A stretch of DNA of 64,000 nucleotides from Ooceraea biroi. Lineage: Eukaryota; Arthropoda; Insecta; Hymenoptera; Formicidae. The stretch lies in NCBI RefSeq assembly GCF_003672135.1, contig NC_039506.1, positions 17,826,497 to 17,890,496 on the forward strand, in the 5' to 3' direction. The notes under the pieces were generated by a model that was not told the DNA's origin, made no database searches, and saw only the letters and a program-made list of their open reading frames with translations. Of this stretch, positions 27,090 through 40,010 are shown piece after piece (the stretch's first letter is position 1; each line of letters begins with the position of its first letter). The position numbers were made by a program, and so were the translations under genes.

Positions 27090-27318
27090 GACGGGGGCGG
27101 GAGCACGTCGATAACCGGCGGAACGAATTCTCGACCACCGGCATACTGAGGTACTGCAAAAATAGACCGATACCCCAGCGATCTAGTTCGCTTAATGGGG
27201 CGATCATGGCATCAGAACAGCTCGAGATCAGGACACTCTTCGAGCTGTTCTTCGGCATGTCCTCCAACCACAAGATGCAGACACCAATCGAAGACTTAGT
27301 CGTCGGTTGCGACATCAA
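27090..27318 (+). CDS. Candidate coding exon, unidentified
   Basis: After an in-frame TGA at about 27087 the plus strand stays open for about 90 codons and meets a perfect GTAAGT splice donor at 27319. An ATG in good context (ATCATGG) at 27207 begins MASEQLEIRTLFELFFGM, followed by VVGCDIN at the donor. This could be a first coding exon, or an internal exon with an unseen acceptor. The antisense strand has a 118-codon frame over the same place but no splice support. I do not recognise the family, and no downstream exon was found before the Transib-type element at 28225. Confidence 0.25.
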
Positions 27319-28224
27319 CGTAAGTGCTTTCGTATTCCTCTATTGCTTGCACAATGCATTCTTTATTTCTTACAACTAATATAACGCGATAATTAATTTT
27401 TCTATCAAAATATTCGTGCGACTGTGAAAATATTTGGTTGGCCAGAAAGATCGTGTGGATTTTTGGTTGACCGGAAAGTCCATGCGGATCCTTTCAACAA
27501 ATTCGAACGCAAAACTTTGTATTAAGAATTAATAATAAATTAAGTTCTATGCTCGGCGGATTGCATCGTGTTTCTACATTGCGCTCGCTTCGCTGGACTA
27601 CTCCAATCGCATATACTCCGGTAAACTTTGATATTCCTGAGCGAGACCCTGTCTTCGTTGCCCCGATGGCCTTTCGCGGTCTGCGAGAATGCCACGAAGC
27701 GATTAGCGTGATATTATCATTGTGCAACAAGTCGAGCGATTTTTTATTTTCGTTCCAAGGGAAAATTAATTTATCGCGACAGCGCGAGCGGCGGAATCCG
27801 TCGTCGCATCGACTTTGTGATGAGGCGGAGACATGCGAGATCCGATAGTCACAAAAAGGCGTTTCTTGTTCTCAAACCTGACAAGTCTCGATTTCCAATG
27901 AGGTATTTTTAACTCAGAAAAATATGTTCTTTCATTCTGATGCATTACTGACAAACGTAGCAAATTGTTCCGAGCTTAGTAATTGGGTGTTAAACACGTC
28001 TACATTCCTGCCTCAAAATAGCAGAGAGCGAGTTTTGATTGGTAAATTATGCGTCAGGTGAGGTTCAATAATGCGCTGAATGTATCACTATCCACCTGGA
28101 GCTGCACTTTTTCGTAATCACATTCTATATGACTAAACGTCTCTGGGTCAACGTTGAGTCACACATGCGAGCTATTTAGTGCGCATACTTTGTTCCATTA
28201 TTAGAGCAATGTATGGTACCGCCG
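27319..28224. other. Intergenic or intronic, nothing recognised
   Basis: AT-rich sequence without convincing exons or repeats. If the exon ending at 27318 is real, this is the start of its intron. Confidence 0.4.
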
Positions 28225-29367
28225 CACAGTGGGCCAGAAAACTCACAAAAGTGGCAAAAAACCAACACTCAAATTTTTACTCAATTATCACGATATCTTA
28301 AAATAGAGTAGTTGAAGTGGCCGTAGCGAAATGTTTTTACAGGTTATTCAATATTTGTTCATATAGGGGCATCATGAACAAGAAAAATGTTATTTGTTTC
28401 CTAACGTATTTATAATTTCTTTTTCTCGTATGAAAAATTTAGCTTATCACTTTTAAAGGTTTTTCTTTTATGTAATATCAGTATTACGGGTATTTGAATT
28501 TGAAAAAGCTAGTAAAGATCTGTGGACGTTAACCTGATTTGAGTATCATGACTTCTTGTGAAATCAATTTTATTCATTTCGCTTTTGCACAGGTTATTGT
28601 TTTCCTGCTCCCCGAGACTCCACTTTCTAATCAAAAATTGAAGGTGTCAGGATCTTCATTATAATGTCTACTTTAAACTTATTCGGCGATATTTTGCGAA
28701 TACTGTAATTTGCTATGTGTACATGAGTTTTAAATCGCCCAGATTTGCTACGATTACGCGACTAGATACGTACAATAAGGTGCATTAATTCACGTGATAG
28801 CGAATATTTATTAATAGTAATATATTTATTAATGTTAATATATATATTAATATTATATATATGTATAATATATAGGTATATATATAATATTAATATATAT
28901 ATGTTAATATATAGAATGCATTTTTTCACGATATAAAGCTAGTTTGACGGATAGACACCAAAGTTTTAAGTTCGACAATTTATCTCACTAGTTTATTTCT
29001 CATTGTTCTAAATGTAACAAATAGAAAATATTTTGTCCTACGCAACGGTGCCCCATCTGCTGATAGGCCGCTCTACCGTGCCGGCACTGTCTCTCGCGGC
29101 GCTTGTACGCTCCGAGTAGGGAGTAGGAATTTTTGATGTCAGATTCGTTATCAGCAACCTTGAAAACCATTAAATATCAAGTTCCATACAAATCCGATCA
29201 AAATTAATAGATATTGACCGCCATATTGGATCCACTAATTTGAATATTGAATTTTCCATGTCAGATTCGTTATCAGCAACCTCAAAACCTCAAGTACCTC
29301 GAATTTCAGAAAAGTCTAAAGAAATCTTGAATTTTGTCCGCTTTTGCATGCTTTCTGGCCCACTGTG
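28225..29367 (+). mobile_element. Non-autonomous Transib-type element, copy 1
   Basis: A 1143 bp element bounded by inverted repeats starting CACAGTGGGCCAGAAA. The first seven bases equal the V(D)J recombination signal heptamer, and Transib transposases, relatives of RAG1, are known to use such ends. At the left end, 23 bases after the heptamer, comes CAAAAAACC (7 of 9 match to the nonamer ACAAAAACC). At the right end, read inward, the same spacing leads to ACAAAATTC (7 of 9). Flanking 5-mers are CGCCG and CAACG, so no perfect target duplication remains. There is no transposase ORF, so it would need help in trans. The interior holds an AT-repeat tract at about 28800-28918. Confidence 0.85.
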
Positions 29368-31196
29368 CAACGTGGTGAATGTGTGAAACTTATCGCCGTT
29401 CTTCTCCGCGTCGTTTCCGCAGCGATAGGCCAAGTTCCGTCTCGGCTCTTGAACGACTCGAGCGGATTCGACGCTGGTCCGACGAAATCGTACGGATCCG
29501 CGGCAACTCACGCGTAATAGGAAGCCGTTTATCGGTTTATCTCAAAGGGAAGATCGCCCCGTATACCTAGATTCACAGTTGCCAGACGCAAGAACGAAAG
29601 TAATCATGCATATTCATGAGATTACGACAAAGAGCATCGGGACGGAGAACGCCTCGATTGTTTTGCTCGCTATCCCTTTGCTCGTTGACGGTTGCATAAA
29701 GATGTTGCCTCTTTGCTCGAAACTGACCTCTCAAAATAGCTCTTTGTAGATATAACAGACTGTTTAATACAAGATAAATACATAACGAGATGTTTTCATA
29801 GTTGTTGTGTTTAGTTGAAGAATTTTACCTACTTTCAAGATCACAGGTGCTAATAGTTAACTGGAAAACTTGAACGGAGAAGGCTACTGGCAGCAGTGTG
29901 AGATATTAAGAAAAGCTAAGTCACCAAATTAGTAAAACGGAAGGAACGTGCTCCGCTTTCGCTTTTGCTTTCAAGAGAGCATGCGAGAGTGGTTTGCCAG
30001 CGTGCGCGATAGAACTTTATAACATTCTTGTTGACGCGACGTTGACACCGCATTCCAGTTACCGATTCAAGGCTGTAGCTTGACTTGACAGATTAATCCG
30101 TAAATTCCGGACGACGATCATAAAGGAATGCTATTATTTTGTACATTATTTATTTCGTGGCAGTGCACGAGATTTCAAAGTGACAGACACTTATTGAGTG
30201 CAAAATAGAAAGTTGCATGAAATTTAATGTTGGTTCACGATCATAAACTGGTGCGCCTCTGCACGCCCGATTGCCGGCACTTTAGACGATAAATAAAGTT
30301 GTGCAATGTGAACATCTGCGAGAGTCACCAGGCGGATAATATACCAGACACGTTTCTTAAGGGAGAAAAAAATTCCGGAATGGAAGAATCTCCAGTGCAA
30401 CTCTCGAGTACATCGTTTTCCCAATGATTGAATTCACTCGATAAATTAAAGTTCACGCAACTGACTGGTGTTACTAGCAGTTTGCTGAATAATTTCCTGT
30501 TTGAAGAAAGCTGCATAGCAGAGAATATTCTGCTATGTCAAACGTTCGTGCACGTGCATGTATGCACACATCTGCACATTAGTAATTTAGTACATCTAGT
30601 CGCACATTCAACGGCGTATCAATGTCGCATCGACGATCAGAAAAATTTTATAGTAACGAGACATAGTTGTTACTGCAAAAGAGGATAACAAATTCCCCGT
30701 AACGAGGAGGTTATATAAATCTCGGAGAACAAAAGAGATCGCGAGGATTTCTTCAGTCGCGAAGTACCTTTTTACGAGGAATCGATGAGGCTTCAATATT
30801 CTGCCCGAGGATACGAGGATACAATACAAAAACTGGAAGGTCCACTTGCCTTGGCTTCTTATTAGCGCATTGCTACCATTACGTCCGTGCTGAATTGCCC
30901 CTTGACGTTAAAAAAAAAAAGAAAAGTTATAGTAATCCCTGTCGGGCGATAATAATTGAGCGTACGACCACTTGCGATTCGCTTGTGGCGATGATATACG
31001 CACGGTGGCATAGAAGCCAATGGAGTGGAATTATTTAAGTAGCCTCATGGTTGTAACTTGAAAGGGTGCACGGTTGTCTCCCCCATTAGTCGCAGGAAAC
31101 GCGATCACAAAGCAACGTCGAATGGTACACAAGGAATCTAATTGAAGCTGGCATCAGGCCGGCCATCATCGAGCAGCATCGTGCTTTAACGCGGCG
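29368..31196. other. Spacer between the two Transib-type copies; no gene seen
   Basis: Unique sequence of about 1.8 kb with scattered short open frames and no recognised coding exon. The last five bases (31192-31196) are the left target duplication of copy 2. Confidence 0.5.
31192..31196. repeat. Target site duplication CGGCG (left)
   Basis: CGGCG directly abuts the CACAGTG end of copy 2 and is repeated at 32340-32344 on the other side. Transib elements are known to make 5 bp, GC-rich target duplications of this kind. Confidence 0.85.
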
Positions 31197-32339
31197 CACA
31201 GTGGGCCAGAAAGCAAGCAAAAGCGGACAAAATTCAAGATTTCTTTAGACTTTTCTGAAATTCGAGGTACTTGAGGTTTTGAGGTTGCTGATAACGAATC
31301 TGACATGGAAAATTCAATATTCAAATTAGTGGATCCAATATGGCGGTCAATATCTATTAATTTTGATCGGATTTGTATGGAACTTGATATTTAATGGTTT
31401 TCAAGGTTGCTGATAACGAATCTGACATCAAAAATTTCTACTTCCTACTCGGAGCGTACAAGCGCCGCGAGAGACAGTGCCGGCACGGTAGAGCGGCCTA
31501 TCAGCAGATGGGGCACCGTTGCGTAGGACAAAATATTTTCTATTTGTTACATTTAGAACAATGAGAAATAAACTAGTGAGATAAATTGTCGAACTTAAAA
31601 CTTTGGTGTCTATCCGTCAAACTAGCTTTATATCGTGAAAAAATGCATTCTATATATTAACATATATATATTAATATTATATATATACCTATATATTATA
31701 CATATATATAATATTAATATATATATTAACATTAATAAATATATTACTATTAATAAATATTCGCTATCACGTGAATTAATGCACCTTATTGTACGTATCT
31801 AGTCGCGTAATCGTAGCAAATCTGGGCGATTTAAAACTCATGTACACATAGCAAATTACAGTATTCGCAAAATATCGCCGAATAAGTTTAAAGTAGACAT
31901 TATAATGAAGATCCTGACACCTTCAATTTTTGATTAGAAAGTGGAGTCTCGGGGAGCAGGAAAACAATAACCTGTGCAAAAGCGAAATGAATAAAATTGA
32001 TTTCACAAGAAGTCATGATACTCAAATCAGGTTAACGTCCACAGATCTTTACTAGCTTTTTCAAATTCAAATACCCGTAATACTGATATTACATAAAAGA
32101 AAAACCTTTAAAAGTGATAAGCTAAATTTTTCATACGAGAAAAAGAAATTATAAATACGTTAGGAAACAAATAACATTTTTCTTGTTCATGATGCCCCTA
32201 TATGAACAAATATTGAATAACCTGTAAAAACATTTCGCTACGGCCACTTCAACTACTCTATTTTAAGATATCGTGATAATTGAGTAAAAATTTGAGTGTT
32301 GGTTTTTTGCCACTTTTGTGAGTTTTCTGGCCCACTGTG
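31197..32339 (-). mobile_element. Non-autonomous Transib-type element, copy 2 (inverted)
   Basis: Same length (1143 bp) and nearly the same sequence as the copy at 28225-29367, but in reverse orientation. Both termini are CACAGTG, and the element is flanked by perfect CGGCG duplications. One of the few differences is AAGCAAGC here against AAGCATGC in copy 1, just inside a terminus. The high identity implies recent transposition, duplication or conversion between the copies. It has no coding capacity for a transposase. Confidence 0.87.
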
Positions 32340-32344
32340 CGGCG
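32340..32344. repeat. Target site duplication CGGCG (right)
   Basis: Perfect repeat of the CGGCG at 31192-31196, directly after the terminal CACTGTG. Confidence 0.85.
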
Positions 32345-35300
32345 GTAGAAAATTTCGAAGTGATCGAACGCGGAAAGCATTTCCGAGCCCTTGCGAAATT
32401 CGGAATCTGAATTTAATTTTCTCATTACGGTGGAAGTTAATGTGCAGGTGCGCCGAGGTAGATGATCTTACGGCTTGTTAGCGGAACCAGTTCTCCACGT
32501 TGCACGTTTTCTGTTTCTCAGCCACAAAACAACATTTTTAAGTAAAACATGATGAGGACCCAGAGACGCGAGGCAAACAGAACGACGCACCCCTTGTTAA
32601 ATAAATAATTTATGATTCTGCCGTAACCGCGTTCTTCGTAGAATGCTTAACATACTGGAGAACACGCGTGGAATACGCTATTCTGAACAAGAGAAAAATC
32701 TAAGAGTTCAAGAACCGTTTATAAAAAATATTTTCCTCTTTCAGATATAATTTACACATTTTTCTGTGTTGCTCAAATATGCTTAAAAATAATACATAAA
32801 TCTGTGTAAAGTTTGATCCAAACGATAAAATCTCTTTGGTGAATCACTAAGCGAGGAGCAACGCGATTTCAATCGGACTGCGTTTGCCAAACGTAACAGT
32901 TAGGCATGCATAATTCTTGAATGCAGCGGCTGAACTACGCAGTTGATCCCGATTAAAACGAAATTTATACGTGCATGTGCATGTGTGCGCGGAAAGTGAA
33001 AGACCGCGGAGATGCATCATCGGTATGTTGACTTTCCGCACGTGCAGTTGGACGTTTCGCAGCGCGATCCAGCTGTTTCTTATCCACTTCGTGTTTCGGC
33101 AAACAGCCACGTCTCCGCTCCCGTTAGGTATTATCATTCACACGGAAACGTGACTTGTGATCTCGAGAATGCTATGCAATTAAAAATTCGTTGCACGTGA
33201 AGATTCCGTCGTGATGATTCCGAGTCGCTGTGCGTGATTCTGGATAGTCCATCGTTCGTCAAGCACAAGCGCGAACAATTCGAATTTACTCCCGATCGCT
33301 GCATAATATTCGGCGGTGTATATCAATTTTAACTGCGACTAACTGTGCGGTGAAACGTAAATCAAATGTTAAATCAAATGCACGAGGAGAATCATTAAAC
33401 GAACGACATGGAACGCACTTGCATCGCGCAGCTGTGATACATTACTGCCAAAATGTATATATTACAACAATTAATTAACGATTTATACAGATCTCTTTTT
33501 AATCTGATGACGCAAAAATTTATTTGCATGTATGAAATTCTCTCATATTTGAGTGCTTATAATTCCTTCGAAGTTTTTAATATTGAGACTACATCTTCCA
33601 GAAAAACTTCTTCATATTAGAGTTAGATAGTAAAATATTAAATATGTTTTTTGTTACATACATACATAGACCATTAAAATAAATGTAAAAGAGTCAAGAG
33701 AGTTGGAAGACTAGGAAACTCTCGTGGAAAAAACCTGAAAGGACAAGAAAACGCGGGCAGCTTACCCCACCGGATCACACAGGTTTATTCCATTTCCGTT
33801 AATCGGCTTTCCCCTCCGTAGTACCGCAAAGGCTCCCTCGCCGTGACGCTAATTGTTATGGGTCACTGACTGTATGCTTGTTACAAGACACTAGAAGATA
33901 ACTCGACTTTCCAGCGTTGCCGTTCTCAATCAACTGTACACTTGTTGCAACCGCACGCTGGTCGCACCATATATCTCTCGTTTTAATTAGCGTTTTCCAA
34001 TTTTTCTCGCATATAACCGTGCCTCCCTCTCAAATCGCGAATTACGCTGGATGAACCAAAAAACTGCGACATTCATTCATTATAAAAATCAATTTATTTC
34101 TACCTGAAACGGTTTATTTATTCAAGCAAATAATTCTCCTTTTCGTCGATCCTTCTCCAACGTTGTTATTCGGTCGAATAAATAAATCGTTGAATGAATA
34201 AACTGATTGATTTTTATGCTGAAAGGCCGCCAGGATTTTTTGATTCATTTAATATTAACCGATATTGAAATTAAAAACAATTTTGTAATGTTCGGATTAT
34301 GCGCACGTTACGTTGCGTGATGTAATCAGAATTTCTCGCGTATAATAACGCGCGAATCTGCCGCGAATTCCATTGTATAGAGCAACGCAAGTGCAATATC
34401 TTTTTAAATTACAGAGTTTTGCCACGTTCGCATTATGACTTCGAATTAATCGGGCGTGCTGATTCTTCGCAGTCGCGTGATATCGATAAGCGCATACCCG
34501 CGAGCGACGACAACGTTATATCCGCGAATACAATTTAGCTGCCACGGCTAATTTCGTAATCAATAATTCATTTTGACAAACATACACGAGTGGAGAAAAA
34601 TGCCTACAATCGAATGCATTTCCAATCATTGGGATTTCCAGAAAAAAAGACATCAGAAGGATACGGGCAAGCGCCGCGAGTCTTTATCGACGTTATCTTC
34701 ACCGCGTACGACCGTGTTAATTTGCATTTGCAGATAGTATCTTTTGCGTAATTGCTGGCAATAGCGCCGCAGTAAAAACAATGAACCCACGTGCCATGCT
34801 TAATTATGCCGGGTAACGCGCCGATATAAGTCGGAAATCTAGATAACGACTGTTTTGGATAATACACGAGTAAGCGACTACTCATTCGTGTACACGAGCA
34901 TGTAAACTGGTTTACAACACATATCCCGTCCGTCCCCTCAGAACGTTCTCCCCTGAAGAACGGCCACTACGATGTCATATGAGGGCGGTGATGTTTTAAT
35001 CTCGAAAATGACCGTTCGATCGTGCGATTAATGATTCGCTTTCGCGCGGTCGAAAAGCAGCATCCGACTTTGGCTGGACCATCAAGAAACATCTCGCAAC
35101 GCCAACTTATTGAGGCTAGGCTTTATCGAGCCGCCTGTCGCGTCATCATTGCGCATTGCACAATCACGATCGCTTAACTCGCGGATGCGGTCAATTACAC
35201 GATCAACAACAGTCGGATTTTTAATGCGAAAACACGCGCGCATTAGTTAAGCCTTCTTTTTCGCGCAAAACCGCGCGATTCCGCGTGCTTCGCGCGATCG

Positions 35301-37127
35301 GGGTCGTTCACTCGGCTGACTGACGCACGAATGTAAATTAATCTCGTTGTGTTACGCGCACACGGCCCCGAGTGCGGACCACATGTAAGCGGTTTATTTT
35401 TAAAAGTGCACTTTAGAGGCACAACGCTCGCGAAGTGTGATCTCGCCAATTTGTCTGGCAAAGAAACGTCACCAATCTCTCACTTGTTCAAGTGCGACCT
35501 GAAATATCGAGAAAGATTCCTCACAGAGAACAATAATTGAAAAGGTACGACTATCGTATGGAGAAGGATAACTTGTGTAACGTTTTAAATTCCGTGGACG
35601 TATCGCTCGCCGAGAAGCTTTATTACACCGAGCGGCGATTCATGAGAACGAGTCAGCCGACTCCGAAAGGAGTTTTTCATTCCACGTTCCCAGGAGATTC
35701 GCATGCACAAGACGTATATGACGAGGCCGGAGGATTCAGGGGCCGAGAGGCTTCCTTTCAGCTGACTCGCGGCCCCTTTGTCTGGGCGAAACCAGATTTT
35801 TGCGAAATTGCGCCATCGAGGGTTGTTATTTCTCCGGCGCGAAGTGTTATTACCATCGGATGTGCGGGGAAAGTCTTTCTTTTATATCCGCGAGATTCCA
35901 CCTGACATTTGCATAGGTATGCTAAATGCGCTGTCGGTTTGCACGTGGATGGGACGCTAAGAGCATTACGTTCCCGGACTCTGGTGTGTGGAGGTTCCCT
36001 CCCCCTCTTTCCCGTACATATTATATGTATAATAGAAATGTGCAGGGTACGTGAAGCCTCCACGTGCGAGCTGGTAATAATCCCGTTTAATTGTATAATG
36101 CACTTACTCGCGTAAAGGTGCACGGCTCCGCTCGGATATAAGGTTCGAGCGGAGGTGCAACGAGCGCGTAACGACCGTGCAATCGTAATAAATCGGATTT
36201 GCAGCTCAAACGAAGATTCCCGCGCAATAATTCGACCGGATATGATAATACGCGTATTCGAGATCTACAAATAGCCGCCTGCAGTATTTCAATTAAAAAT
36301 GCTTCGTATATTTAGATCGTACTCGGATCGGGTACGTTATCGGTCCTAGATCTGCTGTCATTGTGAGTCGCAGCAACTCCCGCATATCTCACCTTATTTA
36401 TCGTCTAATTAAAATATCGCTTTTGACGTCTACGCGCTATTCCGAGAATCGGATTTTTCGCGCAAAAATTTTTATTCTCCATTATTGCGCATGGAGTCTT
36501 GACATTTGCATAAAAAATCGATGAAGCTTGTACTAATGAAACGTCGGCGATATATACCGCAAGATTGGTATCTTTGATTTCTGCGCTTCGCCGAGTTTCT
36601 GCATATCTATCCTTTTATCTGCTTCTCCTATTATACTTGTCTTTAATCGTGCTTTACGCGCAGGCATTTCATTTCCCTATTAGGTAATATATCCTTTGCG
36701 AGACACTACGGCTGGCGAAGAACTCCCTTTGTCTATTATTATCTCGGGAGAAGAATATCACGATCTTGCGCCGCGCCGGCGGATCATGCACCTTACATGC
36801 AGTCCCCGTGACATTTAGCCAGAAGCGGGGAGTGCATCCTCGCGGTGCCGCAATCCTTTACCGAGCAACGGTGGAATGCGTCCTCCGAAGCGGCGGATTC
36901 TGATTGCGACACAAAACTCAGTGGTAGCGAAAAAACCTCGTGTGGCGCAGGAGGGAGGCGTTTGCGAGAATCTCGCCGATAATCACGTTTCCATCGAGAA
37001 CGTGTGGGACGATTTCGTAAATGGTATTTATCTCCCGCGGAGTATAAACTCACATAAATTAGAAACATCATTCATAGCGACAGCGGCGCGTGCATCGACG
37101 TAATGAAATGTAATCAGATTTAATCAT
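32345..37127. other. Intergenic, no gene recognised
   Basis: About 4.8 kb of unique sequence. Open frames such as 35537-35905 (plus) and 36793-37071 (minus) have no family motif and no clear splice pattern, and the first begins at TTG. It may hold regulatory sequence or distal exons of a neighbour, but nothing supports a specific call. Confidence 0.45.
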
Positions 37128-37227
37128 NNNNNNNNNNNNNNNNNNNNNNNNNNNNNNNNNNNNNNNNNNNNNNNNNNNNNNNNNNNNNNNNNNNNNNNNN
37201 NNNNNNNNNNNNNNNNNNNNNNNNNNN
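37128..37227. other. Assembly gap of 100 N
   Basis: Exactly 100 N, just before the palindrome. The first bases after it (TCCAC) match the outer end of the right palindrome arm. Confidence 0.97.
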
Positions 37228-37616
37228 TCCACTTCGTGCAATTTCGTAAATTCCTTTCTCATTGAAAACAGTAGAGTTTGATGTGATCTTATACAATATT
37301 CTTATAATATTATATATCTGTCGATCTTGCTTTGTTTTTTTTTTTTTTTTTTTTTTTCTGATTGGAATATGTTTAATCAATAAATAATGAAACAATAAAT
37401 TTATGATTTAATTAAAAGTTACAAAGTGAGGCGAATAAAAATATTACTTTCTGCCACATACATTTTATATATATATATAAATAATAAAATTAATATTTAT
37501 ATATAATTTTTTTCAACTGAATTCTAATGTACATCTGTTTAACATAACAGCTTGTTCAAATTTTATAAACATTATCTGTTTTAAGTCGCAAAGTAGCAAT
37601 GCATATATCTTTTAGT
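37228..37616 (+). repeat. Palindrome-flanking direct repeat X, left copy
   Basis: About 390 bp of AT-rich sequence found again in the same orientation at about 61254-61613. Both copies begin TCCACTTCGTGCA and end CTTTTAGTA. The left copy has a 23-base T run at 37335-37357 that the right copy lacks, plus many small indels between the two. It joins the left palindrome arm at about 37617. Confidence 0.9.
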
Positions 37617-39306
37617 AAGTGGACTGAAACGAATGAAATTCTTGCGTTAAAGAAAAGGTGAATTACGCATGCGTGGGCTTCGACCAAGATATTATTTTAC
37701 GAATGTTTTTCTCGGGAAAGTTCACAGATGTTAATTCCCTTCAGCGTAATATTGATCGCGTAATCATTGTCTCCCCAACGGGGTAGGTGTCTGCGAGTAT
37801 CTATCACGCTATGTGCTACCTTCTACTCCGTTTATACATACTTACATAATTTCCGTTGGCGAAAAACTGACACAATTGTATATAATGTTACATGAATATA
37901 TAATACGCAATTGTTTCTTTGAGAAATAGAGTTTCACAAATTGTCGAGAATGTTTTATAGTCAAACGAAACTCCATAAACTGAGGATCGCTTGTAAAATG
38001 AGGATCTCTGTCCAGGAAACGGTATTTTAGCTTCAATCGAATTACTCTACTCATTGTTGGCTTATGGCCTTATCAACAATTAGCGCTTGCTCGATTTCTG
38101 ACAACACTCTGCCTTAGTATTTTGATAAGCTTCGTCGGATTAATAGTACGTAAATATTTTTAATCCTAGTGTTTGCTATTTTACAATTTACATGTCATTT
38201 AAATGAGAAAATAATTTTTTGAGGCAATCAAATCCCTATAAATTTTTAATTACAGTTTTCAAGACTTTATTTTGTAGACTACTCCTTTGACTTTACTATT
38301 AATTTGCTTTGTGTGGCAACATTTTATACTTTCTTTGTGATTAAATATATCTCCTTTTGGATTAACAGAAAAGCTGTGAGTTATATCTTTATTTCTTCCA
38401 AAACTATATTGTTACAATTGGTACAAATAAATTTTGATATGTAAAAAGTTTCTTTCATATTTTATAATGCTATGCAGCGTAAAATATTGTTAATACGATA
38501 GATAAGATACTTATTGGAACAATTTCAATACACCTACAATGGGCTAAAGGATGAGAATGAAATTGCTATCTATGACAATACGGGAACTTTGGAAAACGAA
38601 TAACGGTCGCTTTATAAGTAAGAAAATCTGCTACTTTTTTTTTTGTAATTATTGTGCTTATTTAAATAATTTTAGCATTGAAATATAAATTAGATTACAC
38701 TATTTACTAAGAAATTACGGTTTACCAATTTTTTGTATTGTATTATATTGCTCATGCATATATGTAGCTTTTTTGTTTTCTCTAAAGAAAGAATATTTAG
38801 TAGTTGCAGTATGCAATCAGTCCGTTATTATTGCAATGCAATGTTGGCCGTACATTTTTTGATGTGATTATGCCAAAAATGGAACCTATGTAGGCCGTTT
38901 GGTAGCAGTTGTGAGCAAATACTTCGCGGTACAAGAAAAATATTCTTATTTACTTCTTCTGCATGTAAACATTACTAGTACTGTAGGATCATTTGTACTT
39001 TTAGCAATAGGAACAATGATATTATCATATGTGAAACATATATGTGGAATGTTCAGAATCGCTAGGTAAAGAAATATATAAAAATTCAAACCAGAGATTT
39101 GTTCACATTGTGTAGAAAATAGTTACTTCATAAAGTTTAGAAAATAGATATAATTATGGTGAAGATACTATTTACAGCTACCGTTTTGAACAAGCAATAA
39201 CGACTACTACGTTACAAAGTATTACTTAAAAAATAAATATGATTTACAAGGAGTTAATCTGTGCCGTTGACATTCATCGCAAAGCTACAGAGTAAGTATT
39301 TATATG

Positions 39307-39309
<3 letters not shown>

Positions 39310-39340
<31 letters not shown>
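39310..39340. repeat. (AT)n microsatellite, left arm
   Basis: About 31 bp of alternating AT in an odorant receptor intron, mirrored at about 59527-59557. Confidence 0.9.
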
Positions 39341-39343
<3 letters not shown>

Positions 39344-39449
39344 ATGATAATATATACATTATTACTAATAATGTCAATAAAGTAATGAAAAACATTTTTT
39401 TTTCTGGAAGGTGTCAATTACCCGTCCGACAAAATTTGATCTTTTTTTG

Positions 39450-40010
39450 TAAACGAGTGTGAATAGTCATTTTCGATGTATTTCTTCGATGATTTTTGCC
39501 TGCTAAACACGAATCTGTGTCCAACTTTGGCTATCGCACGCACGCATACTCAATGCACGTACACGCATACACAATTACACACATACGTATATTCTTTTAT
39601 ACTCTTTCTGCCTATTGCATTCTATTAAATTTATATTGCTTTTTGATGATATTTAATATGATTCTATTATATTATATAAGTATAAAAGCACTTACTTTTC
39701 ACATAACAGCGTTAAAAAGGAACTTTCTATGGACAATAAGAGCTATTTTCAACTAACTATATCTCGAAAAATCATACCGAAACGAACAACACGCATTTTA
39801 CAGCTACAAGATGACACTTTCGCATGGTGTACCGAAATTTGGGAAACAAATTTGCTGGCGGTGCTACAACGTCATGAAAACCCTCAAAATCGACTTTGAC
39901 CTCTCTGACGCCATTTTTCCAAAATTGTGACGTGATAGCCAAATTTTGGGCAACGGATTCGTGTTTAGCAGGCAAACATACATCGGAAATGACTATGCAC
40001 ATTCGTGTTA
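39450..40010. mobile_element. TIR element in odorant receptor intron, left arm
   Basis: About 560 bp bounded by imperfect inverted repeats of roughly 70 bp. Both ends share ATAGTCATTT, CGATGTA and TTGCCTGCTAAACACGAATC, and both outer edges read TA(A)CACGA-TGTG. A TA target duplication would fit a Tc1/mariner-type MITE. It sits in the intron between receptor exons 5 and 6 and has no convincing ORF. The same element is at 58849-59415 in the right arm. Confidence 0.65.

Noticed and set aside
26962..27318. 118-codon minus-strand frame
   Set aside because: It lies antisense to the exon candidate that has a perfect donor, and it has no family motif or splice support of its own.
28800..28918. AT-rich tract as a replication origin
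   Set aside because: It is a simple AT repeat inside the Transib-type element and is mirrored in the second copy.
35537..35905. 122-codon plus-strand frame
   Set aside because: It starts at TTG, contains no recognisable motif, and nothing around it suggests an exon structure.
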